A DNA stretch of 30,386 nt from JANNHK01 sp034408875 (GTDB lineage: Bacteria; Actinomycetota; Acidimicrobiia; IMCC26256; PALSA-610), in contig JAWXCJ010000267.1 of NCBI GenBank assembly GCA_034408875.1, positions 1-30,386 of the forward strand. Direction: 5' to 3'. The translations under genes were made by a program, and so were the position numbers. This document shows positions 23,337 through 30,386 of the stretch, piece after piece. The notes beneath the pieces were generated by a model that saw only the letters and a list, made by a program, of their open reading frames with translations, made no database searches and was not told the origin of the DNA. Position 1 is the first letter of the stretch. Each line of letters opens with the position of its first letter.

Positions 23337-23723
23337 TCAGCAGATGCCGGCGGCGTATCCGGTCGCGGCGGCCTCGCCCCGGTTGGCACAGTCGAGCTTG
23401 CGCAAGATGTTCGAGACGTGCGCCGCAACCGTGCGCCGGCTGATGAACAGCTCCTCGCCAATCTCGGGGTTGGTCCGCCCCACGCTGACGAGTCGCAGCA
23501 CCTCGATCTCGCGCCCCGAGAGCCCGAGCTGCGGATGGCACTCCTCGTCTTCGAGATCGAGTGCCATCTCCGCCGCGAGCCGCGACAGGTGTCCCGCCAA
23601 GTCCTGCATGCCGGCACCCGTCGCGGTGGCATGGGCATCAGCCAGCGCCCGGGCAACCCGCACCCGGGGCGGAGCAACTGCTCCCCCGCCGTGTATCGAA
23701 AGCTCCGCCCAGATCGCGGTCAC
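23337..23723 (-). CDS. Small LuxR/NarL-type helix-turn-helix regulator
   Basis: GTG at 23723, seven bases after a GGGGGG ribosome site, gives 128 residues. The C-terminal 60 residues are a GerE/LuxR helix-turn-helix (LGLSGREIEVLRLVSVGRT, then ISRRTVAAHVSNILRKL). The N-terminal part (about 18-60, RVRVARALADAHATATG and DLAGHLSRLAAEMALDLED) is helical and is too short for a receiver or PAS domain; it may serve for dimer formation. It precedes the crotonase gene by 28 bp and probably regulates the acyl-CoA operon that it heads. The protein ends in an unusual lone cysteine (YAAGIC). The longer frame starting at 23909 would overlap the promoter and is rejected. Confidence 0.82.
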   Translation of the reverse strand: MTAIWAELSIHGGGAVAPPRVRVARALADAHATATGAGMQDLAGHLSRLAAEMALDLEDEECHPQLGLSGREIEVLRLVSVGRTNPEIGEELFISRRTVAAHVSNILRKLDCANRGEAAATGYAAGIC

Positions 23724-23750
23724 GATGTATCCCCCCGGATAGTCCCCTGC

Positions 23751-23779
23751 CGTATCTGGTATACGCCCGTACCGGTCAA
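23751..23779 (-). promoter_or_regulatory. Candidate promoter of the LuxR-headed acyl-CoA operon
   Basis: On the minus strand TTGACC (23779-23774) and GATACG (23756-23751) are 17 bp apart, giving a leader of about 20 nt with a GGGGGG ribosome site ahead of GTG 23723. The -35 box is good, the -10 box weak. The rest of the 215-bp region up to 23938 holds only a GTCGTAG tandem repeat near 23817 and the hairpin at 23900. Confidence 0.45.
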
Positions 23780-23899
23780 TTGGCATCGGCCGCAGGTCGG
23801 CATCGCGCGGGGCCGAGTCGTAGGTCGTAGGACGGAGCCCCCTGCTACCTGAGGGCATCCGGCCGCGACGCCGCCGGTCCCGTGCCCGCCTGCGAGTAC

Positions 23900-23919
23900 G
23901 TCCCGGCAATCGCCGGGAC
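23900..23919. repeat. Perfect 8-bp hairpin upstream of the DUF5317 gene
   Basis: GTCCCGGC (23900-23907) and GCCGGGAC (23912-23919) form a perfect stem around AATC. It ends 19 bp before ATG 23939, just ahead of a -10-like TAGTGT (23923-23928). It could be an operator over the -35 region, or part of a terminator. It is too far upstream to be in the mRNA if that -10 box is real. Confidence 0.45.
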
Positions 23920-23938
23920 GCGTAGTGTTCGGCCCAGC

Positions 23939-24601
23939 ATGCTGGCGTACGTCGTCGCCCTCGGGATTGCCGCGATCATCCCGCTCGTCACGGGGGGCTC
24001 GTACTACCGGCTGTTGATGACGCCGTGGCGCTGGGGCGGGCTGCTCCTCGGCGGCTTCGCCATCCAGATCTTCCTGGAGTTCGCCGACATCCCCGTGGAC
24101 CGATGGCACACCGTCGGCTACGGGCTGCTCACCGCTTCGTACGTGTTGATCCTGGGGTTCTGCGTCGGGAACGCCTTGATCAAGGGCATGACGGTCGTGC
24201 TCATCGGTGTGGCGTGCAACGCGCTGGTCATCGTCGTGAACCAGGGCATGCCCGTCGACATCCCGCCCGATTGGGAGGCCGAGACGTGGATCGAACCGAC
24301 GATCAAGCACCACGTTCAGGACGACGACGACCGGCTCATGTTCCTCGCCGACATCATCGTGCTGCGATCACCGTTCGACATCGTGATCTCGTTCGGCGAT
24401 CTGATCCTGGCCGTGGGCCTGGCCGACATGTCGTACCACGCGAGCCGCCGGCCCGACCGCAAGGCGAAGCGACGAGAGCGCACGACGCCCTCGGGTACCG
24501 ACATGGAGGTTGCCATAGACGTCGTCATCCTCGACGGCCTGAACGGGATGTACTCGCAGCCCCGTCGCCGGGGATTGTCGACCTCACGCGGCACTGACTG
24601 A
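23939..24601 (+). CDS. DUF5317 family membrane protein
   Basis: The protein of 220 residues starts at ATG 23939 (MLAYVVALGIAAIIPL). It has four to five hydrophobic segments (about 3-18, 32-48, 58-76, 78-95 and one near 150-165) and the family's polar extracytosolic part with NQGMPVD and HHVQDDDDRLMFLADII. A basic cytosolic stretch (RRPDRKAKRRERTT) and a variable tail follow. The function of the family is unknown. The longer GTG 23882 start would translate through the hairpin and the promoter-like box, so I do not use it. It is a single-gene unit convergent with the HD-domain genes. Confidence 0.78.
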   Translation: MLAYVVALGIAAIIPLVTGGSYYRLLMTPWRWGGLLLGGFAIQIFLEFADIPVDRWHTVGYGLLTASYVLILGFCVGNALIKGMTVVLIGVACNALVIVVNQGMPVDIPPDWEAETWIEPTIKHHVQDDDDRLMFLADIIVLRSPFDIVISFGDLILAVGLADMSYHASRRPDRKAKRRERTTPSGTDMEVAIDVVILDGLNGMYSQPRRRGLSTSRGTD

Positions 24602-24619
24602 GCCGGAGTGCGCGGGCGC

Positions 24620-25771
24620 TCAGCGCGGGACGCTGTGCGCCTTCACCGCCCGTTCGAGGGCGCTGAGGAGCCGAGGATCGTGCACGAACGCGGGCGCGGA
24701 GCGCAGCGTTTCGATGGCGATGTCGGCGGACGTTCCCGACGTGGCGGTCAGGTCGTCGTACTCGCTGGCGAGGCGCAGCGCGTGGCCGGCGAGCCGGTGT
24801 TTCGGGTCCTCGGCGTCGCCCGCGACGATGTCGCCCGCACCGGCGAGTGGCCGGATCTCGCGCAGCATCCCGCCGGTCACCGCCGCGACCTCGGCCGGGT
24901 CGGGTCGGCCCGCGACCTCGGGGTCTTCGAGGGTGACCTCGCCGAGGTGATGGAGGAGCGCCGCCTTCTCGAGGTCGTCGACTTCCGACGGCGAGAGGCC
25001 GAGGTCATGGCCCATCGCGACCGACAGTTGCGCGACACGCTGCGCGTGGCCGGCGACGACGAGCCCGCCGAACTCGGGTGCCATCGCCAGTGACTCGATG
25101 GTCTGCGTGTAGGAGAGCGTGGCGGCGTCGAGCCGCTCGAACGCATACCAAGCGGCGAGCAAGGGCGTGGCGAACAGCAAGGGGCCCCAGATCCCGACAT
25201 CGCCGTGGCCGTCGACACCGCGGTAGCCGACGGCCATGAGCATCCCCGACGACGCCACGGCCAGCCACGCGAGCCGGGCCCGGACCGAGAACGACGGCGA
25301 GATCCGCAGCGCGGTCCGTACCAAGTAGTCGGCAACGACTTGGGCCAGGGCCGCGGCGCCGAGTGCGGTGAGCACGGCCGCGACGGATTCGCGTCGGTCG
25401 AGCGCGTCCCATGCGACCGCGTACGCGAGAAACGTCGCGCCGGCGACCGCGAACCGGTCGACGAGTATCGACAGCCGCCACCGAAGGCTCGGCTGCGAGA
25501 TGCGCACGAAGTACGCGATCGCCTCGGCGCTGAAGATGGTGAGCGCATACTCCTCGAAGTCGAACGACGCCGCGAGCACGATCATCACCGCGAAGCTGAG
25601 CGGTACCGCGCTGCGGTCCTCGAGCCGAAGCACGAGCAGCTCACCGATGACGATTCCGGTCGCGAGGAGCACCAACTCGTCGGCCCGGCTGTTGGGCTCG
25701 ATGGCGAACGCGACGATTGTCGCGAGCGCACCGAGGGCGGCAACAATTCCGGCGCGGGCCGCGCGGCTCAT
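24620..25771 (-). CDS. Membrane protein with degenerate HD domain
   Basis: The ATG at 25771 overlaps the stop of the upstream HD gene by ATGA, giving 383 residues. Six or so hydrophobic segments (about 8-23, 33-48, 58-70, 104-120, 130-148, 168-184) are followed by a linker and an HD-like domain from about 225. The order of motifs follows the neighbour: AGHAQRVAQLSVAMG (240-254), then ALLHHLGEVTLED (271-283). Here the metal-binding HD pair reads His274-His275 and the following GK is GE, so the phosphohydrolase site is lost. A reduced tail (HRLAGHALRLASEYDDL) replaces the ADAYDAMTS region. It probably arose by duplication of the preceding gene and may act as a regulatory or sensor partner for it. 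Confidence 0.8.
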   Translation of the reverse strand: MSRAARAGIVAALGALATIVAFAIEPNSRADELVLLATGIVIGELLVLRLEDRSAVPLSFAVMIVLAASFDFEEYALTIFSAEAIAYFVRISQPSLRWRLSILVDRFAVAGATFLAYAVAWDALDRRESVAAVLTALGAAALAQVVADYLVRTALRISPSFSVRARLAWLAVASSGMLMAVGYRGVDGHGDVGIWGPLLFATPLLAAWYAFERLDAATLSYTQTIESLAMAPEFGGLVVAGHAQRVAQLSVAMGHDLGLSPSEVDDLEKAALLHHLGEVTLEDPEVAGRPDPAEVAAVTGGMLREIRPLAGAGDIVAGDAEDPKHRLAGHALRLASEYDDLTATSGTSADIAIETLRSAPAFVHDPRLLSALERAVKAHSVPR

Positions 25772-27093
25772 GACGCGATCTCCGTGCGGAGCAGGTCGCC
25801 GAGTCCCGCTGACCCCAAGCCCACGTCGGGCGCGTTGTCGAACTCGGTGTGGATCTCGAACCCGGCGCCGTGCATTTCGCCGCGCTTCTCGATGGCGTTG
25901 ATCAAGGCTTCGACACACGCGGGGTGGAACTGCGTGCCCGACTTGTCGCGCAGCTCTTGGAACGCGACTTCCTGCAAGACGGCCTTGCGGTACGAGCGGG
26001 TCGACGTCATGGCGTCGTAGGCGTCGGCGATCATCACCATGTACGGCTCGACCGGGTGGTCTTCGTCATCGGGGTCGAACCGCATGGCGTCGCTGTTCGT
26101 CACGGCGGCAATGGGGCGCAGGAACTCGATGTGGCTCAACATCTGCACGGAGACCTTCTCGTGCAGGCGAATCCGGGCGAACTCTTCTTCGGTCAGTCGC
26201 CCCGGCTTGTTGAGGAGATGGTTCGGCACGACCAGCTTGCCGATGTCGTGCATGAGGGCGGCAAACCGCAGCCGCTCCATGCGGGCGGGCCGGAAGGCGA
26301 ACTCCTCCCCCATGTACTGCGCGTACGTCGCCACCCGCTCAGAATGACCGGCGGTATACCGGTCCTTCGTCTCGAGCGCCCGAATGAGCATGTGCACGGT
26401 CTCGTCGTGCGACTCCTTCACTGTCAGATACGAGGCGAACATCTCGCGCGCAATGAGGATCGGGACGATGATGAGGACCATGACGGCCGCGCCGAGGTCG
26501 AGGTAGAGACGCCCGAGGAGGAACCCGAGAATCGCGAAGGGGACCATCTGGAGCACGACCGGCGCGACGTCGCGGAGGAAGCCGCGCCAGTCGAGTTGGC
26601 CTTCGAAGGCGTCGGAAACGGCGAGCAGCAGCGCGTTCACGGCGAAAAAGACCAACGCCACCGCCACGGCGACGACCGCAGCCGCGGGCAGATGTTCCGT
26701 AAACGACGGCGGCATTGCCGCGTAGACGAGCGCGGCGCCCAGGGTCGAGAGCGCGGCGACCGCGGCGTTGAATGGGATCCACGGCCAGGCGCTGCGGTGG
26801 AAGTGAAGCGCGTAGAGGCCGTTGGCACAACCGACGAGAAACGCCCCGAGCACCGACCCTTGGGCGACGAGGACGACGATCGCCGAGAACAGCACCAGTG
26901 AGCCGCCGGTCCCGGAGATGCCGTTGGGCAGCCGCACCGGCCTGTGCTCGCTGAAGATGAGCAGGCTGGCGAAAACCACGACAGGGACCAGGGGCGGCGC
27001 GCCCTCCACGGCCGCGGCGGCGGTCGCTGCCGCTGCCGCGAATGCGAGCAGGGGCACGGTGAACCACCAGAGGCGCCGGGGGAAAATTCTCAC
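25768..27093 (-). CDS. Membrane-anchored HD-GYP-like phosphohydrolase
   Basis: The 441-residue protein starts at GTG 27093 and has about seven hydrophobic segments in the first 220 residues, resembling a MASE-type sensor module. The HD domain shows TAGHSERVATYAQYMG (247-262), the pair in LMHDIGKLVVP (His282, Asp283), NKPGRLTEEEF, a further His in LHEKVSVQML (His311) and IADAYDAMTSTRSYRKAV (355-372). This is the order of HD-GYP c-di-GMP phosphodiesterases. However, the usual HHExxDGxGYP loop is replaced at about 331-350 by VTNSDAMRFDPDDEDHPVEP, losing a metal ligand. Activity on c-di-GMP is therefore uncertain; another nucleotide substrate is possible. It overlaps a degenerate paralogue downstream. 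Confidence 0.85.
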   Translation of the reverse strand: MRIFPRRLWWFTVPLLAFAAAAATAAAAVEGAPPLVPVVVFASLLIFSEHRPVRLPNGISGTGGSLVLFSAIVVLVAQGSVLGAFLVGCANGLYALHFHRSAWPWIPFNAAVAALSTLGAALVYAAMPPSFTEHLPAAAVVAVAVALVFFAVNALLLAVSDAFEGQLDWRGFLRDVAPVVLQMVPFAILGFLLGRLYLDLGAAVMVLIIVPILIAREMFASYLTVKESHDETVHMLIRALETKDRYTAGHSERVATYAQYMGEEFAFRPARMERLRFAALMHDIGKLVVPNHLLNKPGRLTEEEFARIRLHEKVSVQMLSHIEFLRPIAAVTNSDAMRFDPDDEDHPVEPYMVMIADAYDAMTSTRSYRKAVLQEVAFQELRDKSGTQFHPACVEALINAIEKRGEMHGAGFEIHTEFDNAPDVGLGSAGLGDLLRTEIAS

Positions 27094-27159
27094 GCTTTGG
27101 TATCCATCGGCAGTGGGGACAACCCGGAAAGAGGCGGCAAGGCCGCGGGTCGAGCTGAT

Positions 27160-27249
27160 CTACCTCTTGCTGAGCAGCGCTCCGCCGCTGAGCAAGAGCG
27201 CCATTGCGCTCGTCGCGAGAACAGCAACTCGGACAGTGACCTTCTTCAC
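27160..27249 (-). CDS. Short hydrophobic peptide of 29 residues
   Basis: GTG at 27249 lies behind AGGGGG at normal spacing and opens a frame starting MKKVTVRVAVLATSAM and ending SGGALLSKR. It consists of a basic start, one hydrophobic helix (about 7-24) and a basic end, like a small membrane peptide or a bare signal sequence. It ends 66 bp before the HD-GYP-like gene on the same strand and may share its transcript. I do not recognise it. The good ribosome site and charge pattern support it, but no homology can be tested here. Confidence 0.5.
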   Translation of the reverse strand: MKKVTVRVAVLATSAMALLLSGGALLSKR

Positions 27250-27570
27250 AAGGAATTCCCCCTACGAAATCGCCTCCGCCGCTGCCGCTATGCGCGGTGG
27301 GGTCAAATCCGCTTCGCTAGGGGTTGTTGAAGCCCGGCCCGAGGCCTTGCCGTCTGTCTCCTGGGATGCTCTGTGCCTTGGCGCCCCCCCGAACAGCCCG
27401 GTCACATTCCCGCTCAACGCACGCCCGAGGTAACAGCGCGTCACATTGGCCACAGCAGTTTCACGAACCAGGACCAACCAGGCAAGATGCCGGTGGGACT
27501 TTTTTCTTCGCCGTTTTTTCTGCCAAATATTAACTAATTGCTCGAATGGTACAGTGCCCGCTCCTTCCGG
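27250..27570. other. Long intergenic region with an AT-rich island and short repeats
   Basis: These 320 bp hold no gene I can support; a 117-codon minus frame at 27262-27615 has no ribosome site or family likeness. Three imperfect copies of AACAGC or ACAGC followed by TCAC after 3-4 bases occur on the plus strand at about 27392-27408, 27432-27447 and 27452-27466. From 27500 the sequence is markedly AT-rich, with two T6 runs (27500-27505 and 27514-27519) and AAATATTAACTAATT, then TACAGT (27550-27555), a plausible -10 box for the plus-strand gene. On the minus strand TAATAT (27533-27528) could start a leader of about 280 nt ahead of the small peptide gene. Confidence 0.4.
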
Positions 27571-28377
27571 ATGGGCCAATCGAGCGAGATTGCGCGGGCT
27601 GTCATGGACGACCACTACTGGACGGGCGGCGATGGCGAGTTCGAGGAACTCGGCGTCCTGGTCGAAGGCGAGGTCGTAATGTCCGCACCGGCCCCTGAAT
27701 CCCGGAGTACCGAATCCCGGAGCAGTGCCGTGGAAGATCTCGATCTCGCGGATGTCGAGCGGGAGATCTGTCGCTTACCCGACGTGTCGATCGCGCGGAT
27801 CGTCGCCGAACCATCGGGCCGGGTCAGCGAGGTCCACGTCGTGGCGCATCCGGGCAAGCATCCGAAGCAGATCGTGCGCGACGTCCAGTCGGTCGCGCTC
27901 GCGTCGTTCGGCCTCGAGATCGACCGGCGCGTGATCTCCGTCGTGCAGCTCGGTCAAGGCCTGGTCGACACCGAGGTCGCGGCCGGGCCGAGGCCTTCGA
28001 TCATCGCCATAACCGCAGAGGCAAGCGGCCTCCGCTCGCTCGTACGCGTCACGCTCGCTCGTGACGACGACGAAGCCGTCGGGTTCGCCGAGGGGTCGAT
28101 CGCCACGACGGCGCGGCATCGTTTGGTCGCCGCCGCCACCGTCGACGCGCTGCGTCAGCTCGAACCGGCGGCCGAGTGCGTCGACATCGACCACGCGCAG
28201 ATCGTGCGCGTCGGCTCCCACGACGTCGCGGTCGTGACCGTCGTGTTCGTGTCGCCGCCGTCGGAACAGATCGTGTCGGGGTCGGCCATGGTCCGGCCCC
28301 AGCAGGAAGCCGATGCGGTGGCACGGGCCGTGCTCGACGCCACGAACCGGCGCCTCGCGTTCCTCCCGGTTACCTGA
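27571..28377 (+). CDS. Uncharacterised two-domain protein
   Basis: The start is uncertain: ATG 27571 is the first after the candidate -10 box (268 residues), ATG 27604 is possible, and ATG 27679 has the best ribosome site (232 residues); third-position GC suggests that coding begins by 27604. I do not recognise the gene. After an acidic N-terminus comes a domain with VSIARIVAEPSGRVSEVHVV and HPGKHPKQIVRDVQSVAL, ending DRRVISVVQLG. A second domain follows after a linker, with two GSA/DAL-like helices (HRLVAAATVDALRQL and ADAVARAVLDATNRRLAFL) and strands between (AVVTVVFVS). The last part recalls the LeuA-type regulatory dimer domain in pattern, which is only a suggestion. No signal peptide or membrane segment is visible, so it should be cytosolic. 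Confidence 0.7.
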   Translation: MGQSSEIARAVMDDHYWTGGDGEFEELGVLVEGEVVMSAPAPESRSTESRSSAVEDLDLADVEREICRLPDVSIARIVAEPSGRVSEVHVVAHPGKHPKQIVRDVQSVALASFGLEIDRRVISVVQLGQGLVDTEVAAGPRPSIIAITAEASGLRSLVRVTLARDDDEAVGFAEGSIATTARHRLVAAATVDALRQLEPAAECVDIDHAQIVRVGSHDVAVVTVVFVSPPSEQIVSGSAMVRPQQEADAVARAVLDATNRRLAFLPVT

Positions 28378-28395
28378 TCAGACCAAAGCGGGGCG

Positions 28396-29556
28396 TCAGC
28401 CCTCGAAAGTGCGGGGGAACCGTTTCAGCGCGATCGCGAACAGGACGGTCGCCAGCCCGGCGAGCACGGTTACCGGAACGAGCACATCCGACAATCCTGC
28501 GTTCGTCGACACGAGTTCACTGAGCCCGTCGACCGCCCACGCGTGTGGCGTGACGTGACCGAGGATGCGCATCCAGTCCGGGACCAACGTGAGGGCGAAG
28601 AAGCAGCCACCGAGCAGCGCCATCACCGCGGAGGCGCCGACTCGGGCGAACGTCGAGTCGACGGTCGAGCGCCGCGAGCCGACGATGAGCCCGATCGGTG
28701 TTGCAACGAGAGCGAAGAGGACCACGACCGCGGCCACGGCGCCACGATTCCCCCAATCGATGCCGAACAGCAGCGCACCAGCCGTGACGAGCAGGAAACC
28801 TTGGAACACCATGTGGACGAAGCGTCCGAGCGTCTGCCCGGCGACAATTTCCCGGTCGCGCGTCGCAGTGGTGGCCATCCGCGCGATGATCCCGGCCTTT
28901 CGGTCTTCGACGAGTAGGAACGACTGCACCAGCGCCGTCTCGAACGTGAAGTAGACGAGCATGCCCGCGGTGGCGCGCCCGAGACCGGTGGCGCGGGTCG
29001 CCTTGTTCGCCGTGATCTTCTCGACATCAGTGGCCACCGCCGAAACGATCTCGCGGGCCTCGGCGATCGCTGTGTCGAGTGCGACCCCGTTCGTCGCGGC
29101 CAGGTCGCGCGCGACGGCAATCGTCTGATCCTCTCGGTCGACGACCAGCGCGACGCCGGCGCTCGCGGCGATGAACGAGGTCGTGGAATCGTCGCCGAGG
29201 ATCTCGACGTCGGTGGGCGTGCCGTCCCCGACATCGGCGTCATAGCCGGCCGGGATGATCACCCCCGCGAAGATTTCTCCGCGGCGAATAGCGGCCTGCA
29301 CCGAGTCGCGGGTCTCGAACTCGCGCACCCGCAGCGCGGGCTCGTCCGAGATCTGGTCGACGAGATCGGTCGCCAGCGGCCCGGCCTCCAGCGTCACGAC
29401 CCCGATCGGCAACGACTCGCTGCCGCGCTTGTCGGCCAGGCCGAAGATCGCGGCGATGAGGATCGGGACGATGACGATAAAGATGACTTGATACGCATCG
29501 CGCATCTCGCGGCGAAGGAACAACCACGAGATCGCCCGCACCCGGCTGAACGTCAT
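28396..29556 (-). CDS. ABC-2 type transporter permease
   Basis: The ATG at 29556 overlaps the stop of the preceding permease by ATGA and gives 386 residues. The layout is that of ABC-2/YhgE-like exporters: a first helix (about 22-40, QVIFIVIVPILIAAIFG), a large extracytoplasmic domain (about 45-190) rich in charged residues, then five or six helices from TAGMLVYFTFETALVQSFLL onwards. The loop VEDRKAGIIARMATTATRDREIVAGQ contacts the ATPase in this family. Such pairs export lipids, drugs or polymers. No ATPase gene is in the window; it probably lies beyond the right edge, upstream of the first permease. The substrate is unknown. Confidence 0.88.
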   Translation of the reverse strand: MTFSRVRAISWLFLRREMRDAYQVIFIVIVPILIAAIFGLADKRGSESLPIGVVTLEAGPLATDLVDQISDEPALRVREFETRDSVQAAIRRGEIFAGVIIPAGYDADVGDGTPTDVEILGDDSTTSFIAASAGVALVVDREDQTIAVARDLAATNGVALDTAIAEAREIVSAVATDVEKITANKATRATGLGRATAGMLVYFTFETALVQSFLLVEDRKAGIIARMATTATRDREIVAGQTLGRFVHMVFQGFLLVTAGALLFGIDWGNRGAVAAVVVLFALVATPIGLIVGSRRSTVDSTFARVGASAVMALLGGCFFALTLVPDWMRILGHVTPHAWAVDGLSELVSTNAGLSDVLVPVTVLAGLATVLFAIALKRFPRTFEG

Positions 29557-30386
29557 CCGTCGACCGCGCGCCGCACGAGAACCTGCCCAATCGACGCGAA
29601 GAACAGCGTGAACAACAAGATCACGAACACAGGACCGAGCACGTCGCGCACGCCGTAGCCGTTGGCCGCGACATCTCGCAGAGCACGAATGGCAACTCCA
29701 TTCGGCGTGACGGCGGCGATCGGGCGGGCGGCGTCGGGAAGGTTGTGGAGCGGGACCAGGCTGCCTCCGAGCACGGCGAACCCGAGCGCGACGATGACCT
29801 CGAGGTTGTGGGCCGTCGACGACGTGCGCGCGAGCGCCGCGATGAGCAGGGCGATAGAACCGACCGCAAGGGTTATCGCGAATCCGATCAACGCGACCGC
29901 AGCCAGGCTGCCCCACTGCGCGCCGTACAGGACGCCCATGATGAGGAAGACGATCGCGAGCTCGATGCCACCGACGATGACCACGGTCAGCACTTTGGCG
30001 AATGCGATCGTGCCGGCACTGATCGGTATCGACCGCAGCCGCGCCAACGTGCCCTGCTCCCGCTCCTCCTGGAGACTGCGCGCGACGAAGCCGGCCGTAA
30101 GGAACAGAAAGAAGATGCCGATCACGGGACCGTAGAGTTCGGCACCGCTGAGCGATCGTTTACCGCCATCCACGTCAACGGTGATGACAGCCGGAGGTGG
30201 AAGATCAGCGTGCGAGGCCGCGGCTACTCGGGTCGCGAGCGTGCGGGCTCCGCTCGCGGCCAACTGGCCCACGAGCGGCACGTTTCGATTCACGATCACC
30301 GCGATCGGCGTCGTCGCAGACTCGTCTTCGTCCGGCAGGATCAGCGCGGCGTCGGCATCGCCCTGGGCAACCATCTCGCGCGCGCG
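29553..30386 (-). CDS. ABC-2 type transporter permease, 5' end outside window
   Basis: The frame is open to the window edge, so the N-terminus (at least the first helix) is missing; 277 codons are visible. It begins within the extracytoplasmic domain (MVAQGDADAALILPDEDES), then shows VIGIFFLFLTAGFVARSLQEEREQGTLARLRSIPISA, the ABC-2 coupling loop. Five further helices follow, ending in VLVRRAVDG. It is a paralogue in layout to the overlapping downstream permease, and together they would form a heterodimeric exporter with an ATPase not seen here. Confidence 0.87.
   Translation of the reverse strand, partial: RAREMVAQGDADAALILPDEDESATTPIAVIVNRNVPLVGQLAASGARTLATRVAAASHADLPPPAVITVDVDGGKRSLSGAELYGPVIGIFFLFLTAGFVARSLQEEREQGTLARLRSIPISAGTIAFAKVLTVVIVGGIELAIVFLIMGVLYGAQWGSLAAVALIGFAITLAVGSIALLIAALARTSSTAHNLEVIVALGFAVLGGSLVPLHNLPDAARPIAAVTPNGVAIRALRDVAANGYGVRDVLGPVFVILLFTLFFASIGQVLVRRAVDG

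Noticed and set aside
23337..23909. Longer LuxR-type protein starting at 23909
   Set aside because: The extra N-terminus is arginine-rich, overlaps the TTGACC promoter box, and lacks a ribosome site, whereas GTG 23723 has one.
27468..27505. Weak hairpin (GGCA-AGA-TGCC with flanking ACC/GGT) followed by a T6 run, like a plus-strand terminator
   Set aside because: The stem is short and bulged, and no plus-strand gene ends upstream; the T-run is better explained as part of the AT-rich promoter island.
27250..27533. Possible c-di-GMP or c-di-AMP riboswitch ahead of the HD genes
   Set aside because: I looked for the conserved GEMM-type and ydaO-type core sequences on the minus strand and did not find them.
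27262..27615. 117-codon minus-strand frame in the intergenic region
   Set aside because: It has no ribosome site, crosses the AT-rich promoter island, and shows no recognisable domain.
1..30386. CRISPR array, prophage, insertion sequence, tRNA or rRNA
   Set aside because: I found no regularly spaced repeats, transposase or integrase motifs, or recognisable RNA gene sequences on either strand.

Overview
The window is very GC-rich, densely packed chromosomal DNA, most likely from a high-GC actinobacterium; a lineage near Acidimicrobiia is my best guess but is not proven. Signs of this are the strong G/C bias at third codon positions, many GTG and TTG starts, GTGA and ATGA stop/start overlaps, several -10 boxes placed 6-7 nt before a start codon (leaderless transcripts), a class E type sortase, a 72-residue biotin carrier protein resembling mycobacterial TB7.3, and a DUF5317 membrane protein. 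I see no tRNA, rRNA, insertion sequence, prophage or CRISPR array.

Region 1 (1-4166) holds an Fe-S related group: an Mrp/ApbC carrier ATPase (partial, minus) diverges from a SufR-like regulator, followed by a NifS/IscS-type cysteine desulfurase, a VOC protein and a methyltransferase. The regulator has no standard start codon: ATC stands where a leaderless ATG would be expected. Region 2 (4141-7149, minus) is a GntR/HutC regulator overlapping a mitochondrial-type aconitase. The regulator has a well-formed leaderless promoter with an internal inverted repeat. The aconitase reading frame is broken by one apparent missing base near 4586. Region 3 (7153-9707) holds remnants of an alpha/beta hydrolase and a sulfite-oxidase-like protein, both damaged by out-of-frame internal deletions, then an Rrf2 regulator diverging from a TauE/SafE exporter across a promoter with a perfect inverted repeat. 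A 19-bp perfect hairpin ends this block.

Region 4 (9704-16682, minus) is a complete System I cytochrome c maturation operon in the order ccmA-B-C-D-E-F-G-H-I, with a cyclophilin at its end. Almost every junction overlaps. Together these genes would export and chaperone haem, keep the apocytochrome cysteines reduced and ligate haem outside the membrane. Region 5 (16797-19858, plus) is a sortase, a serine/threonine dehydratase-like PLP enzyme and a DUF2064 glycosyltransferase-like protein fused to what looks like the back half of a methyltransferase.

Region 6 (19859-23723, minus) is a likely five-gene acyl-CoA operon: small LuxR-type regulator, crotonase, acyl-CoA carboxyltransferase, small biotin carrier and a second crotonase lacking both usual catalytic glutamates. 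No biotin carboxylase is present, so this subunit must come from elsewhere. Region 7 (23939-28377) has a DUF5317 protein, a tandem of membrane HD-domain proteins (the first lacking a recognisable GYP loop, the second with a degenerate HD site), a 29-residue hydrophobic peptide gene, a 480-bp intergenic region with repeats, and an unrecognised plus-strand gene. Region 8 (28396-30386, minus) is a pair of ABC-2 type permeases, the first cut by the window end.

No clearly new multi-gene system is evident. The most distinctive points are the System I operon in this background, the clustered gene breakage at 7741-8114, the ATC start, the DUF2064-methyltransferase fusion, and the paired degenerate HD proteins beside a micropeptide gene.
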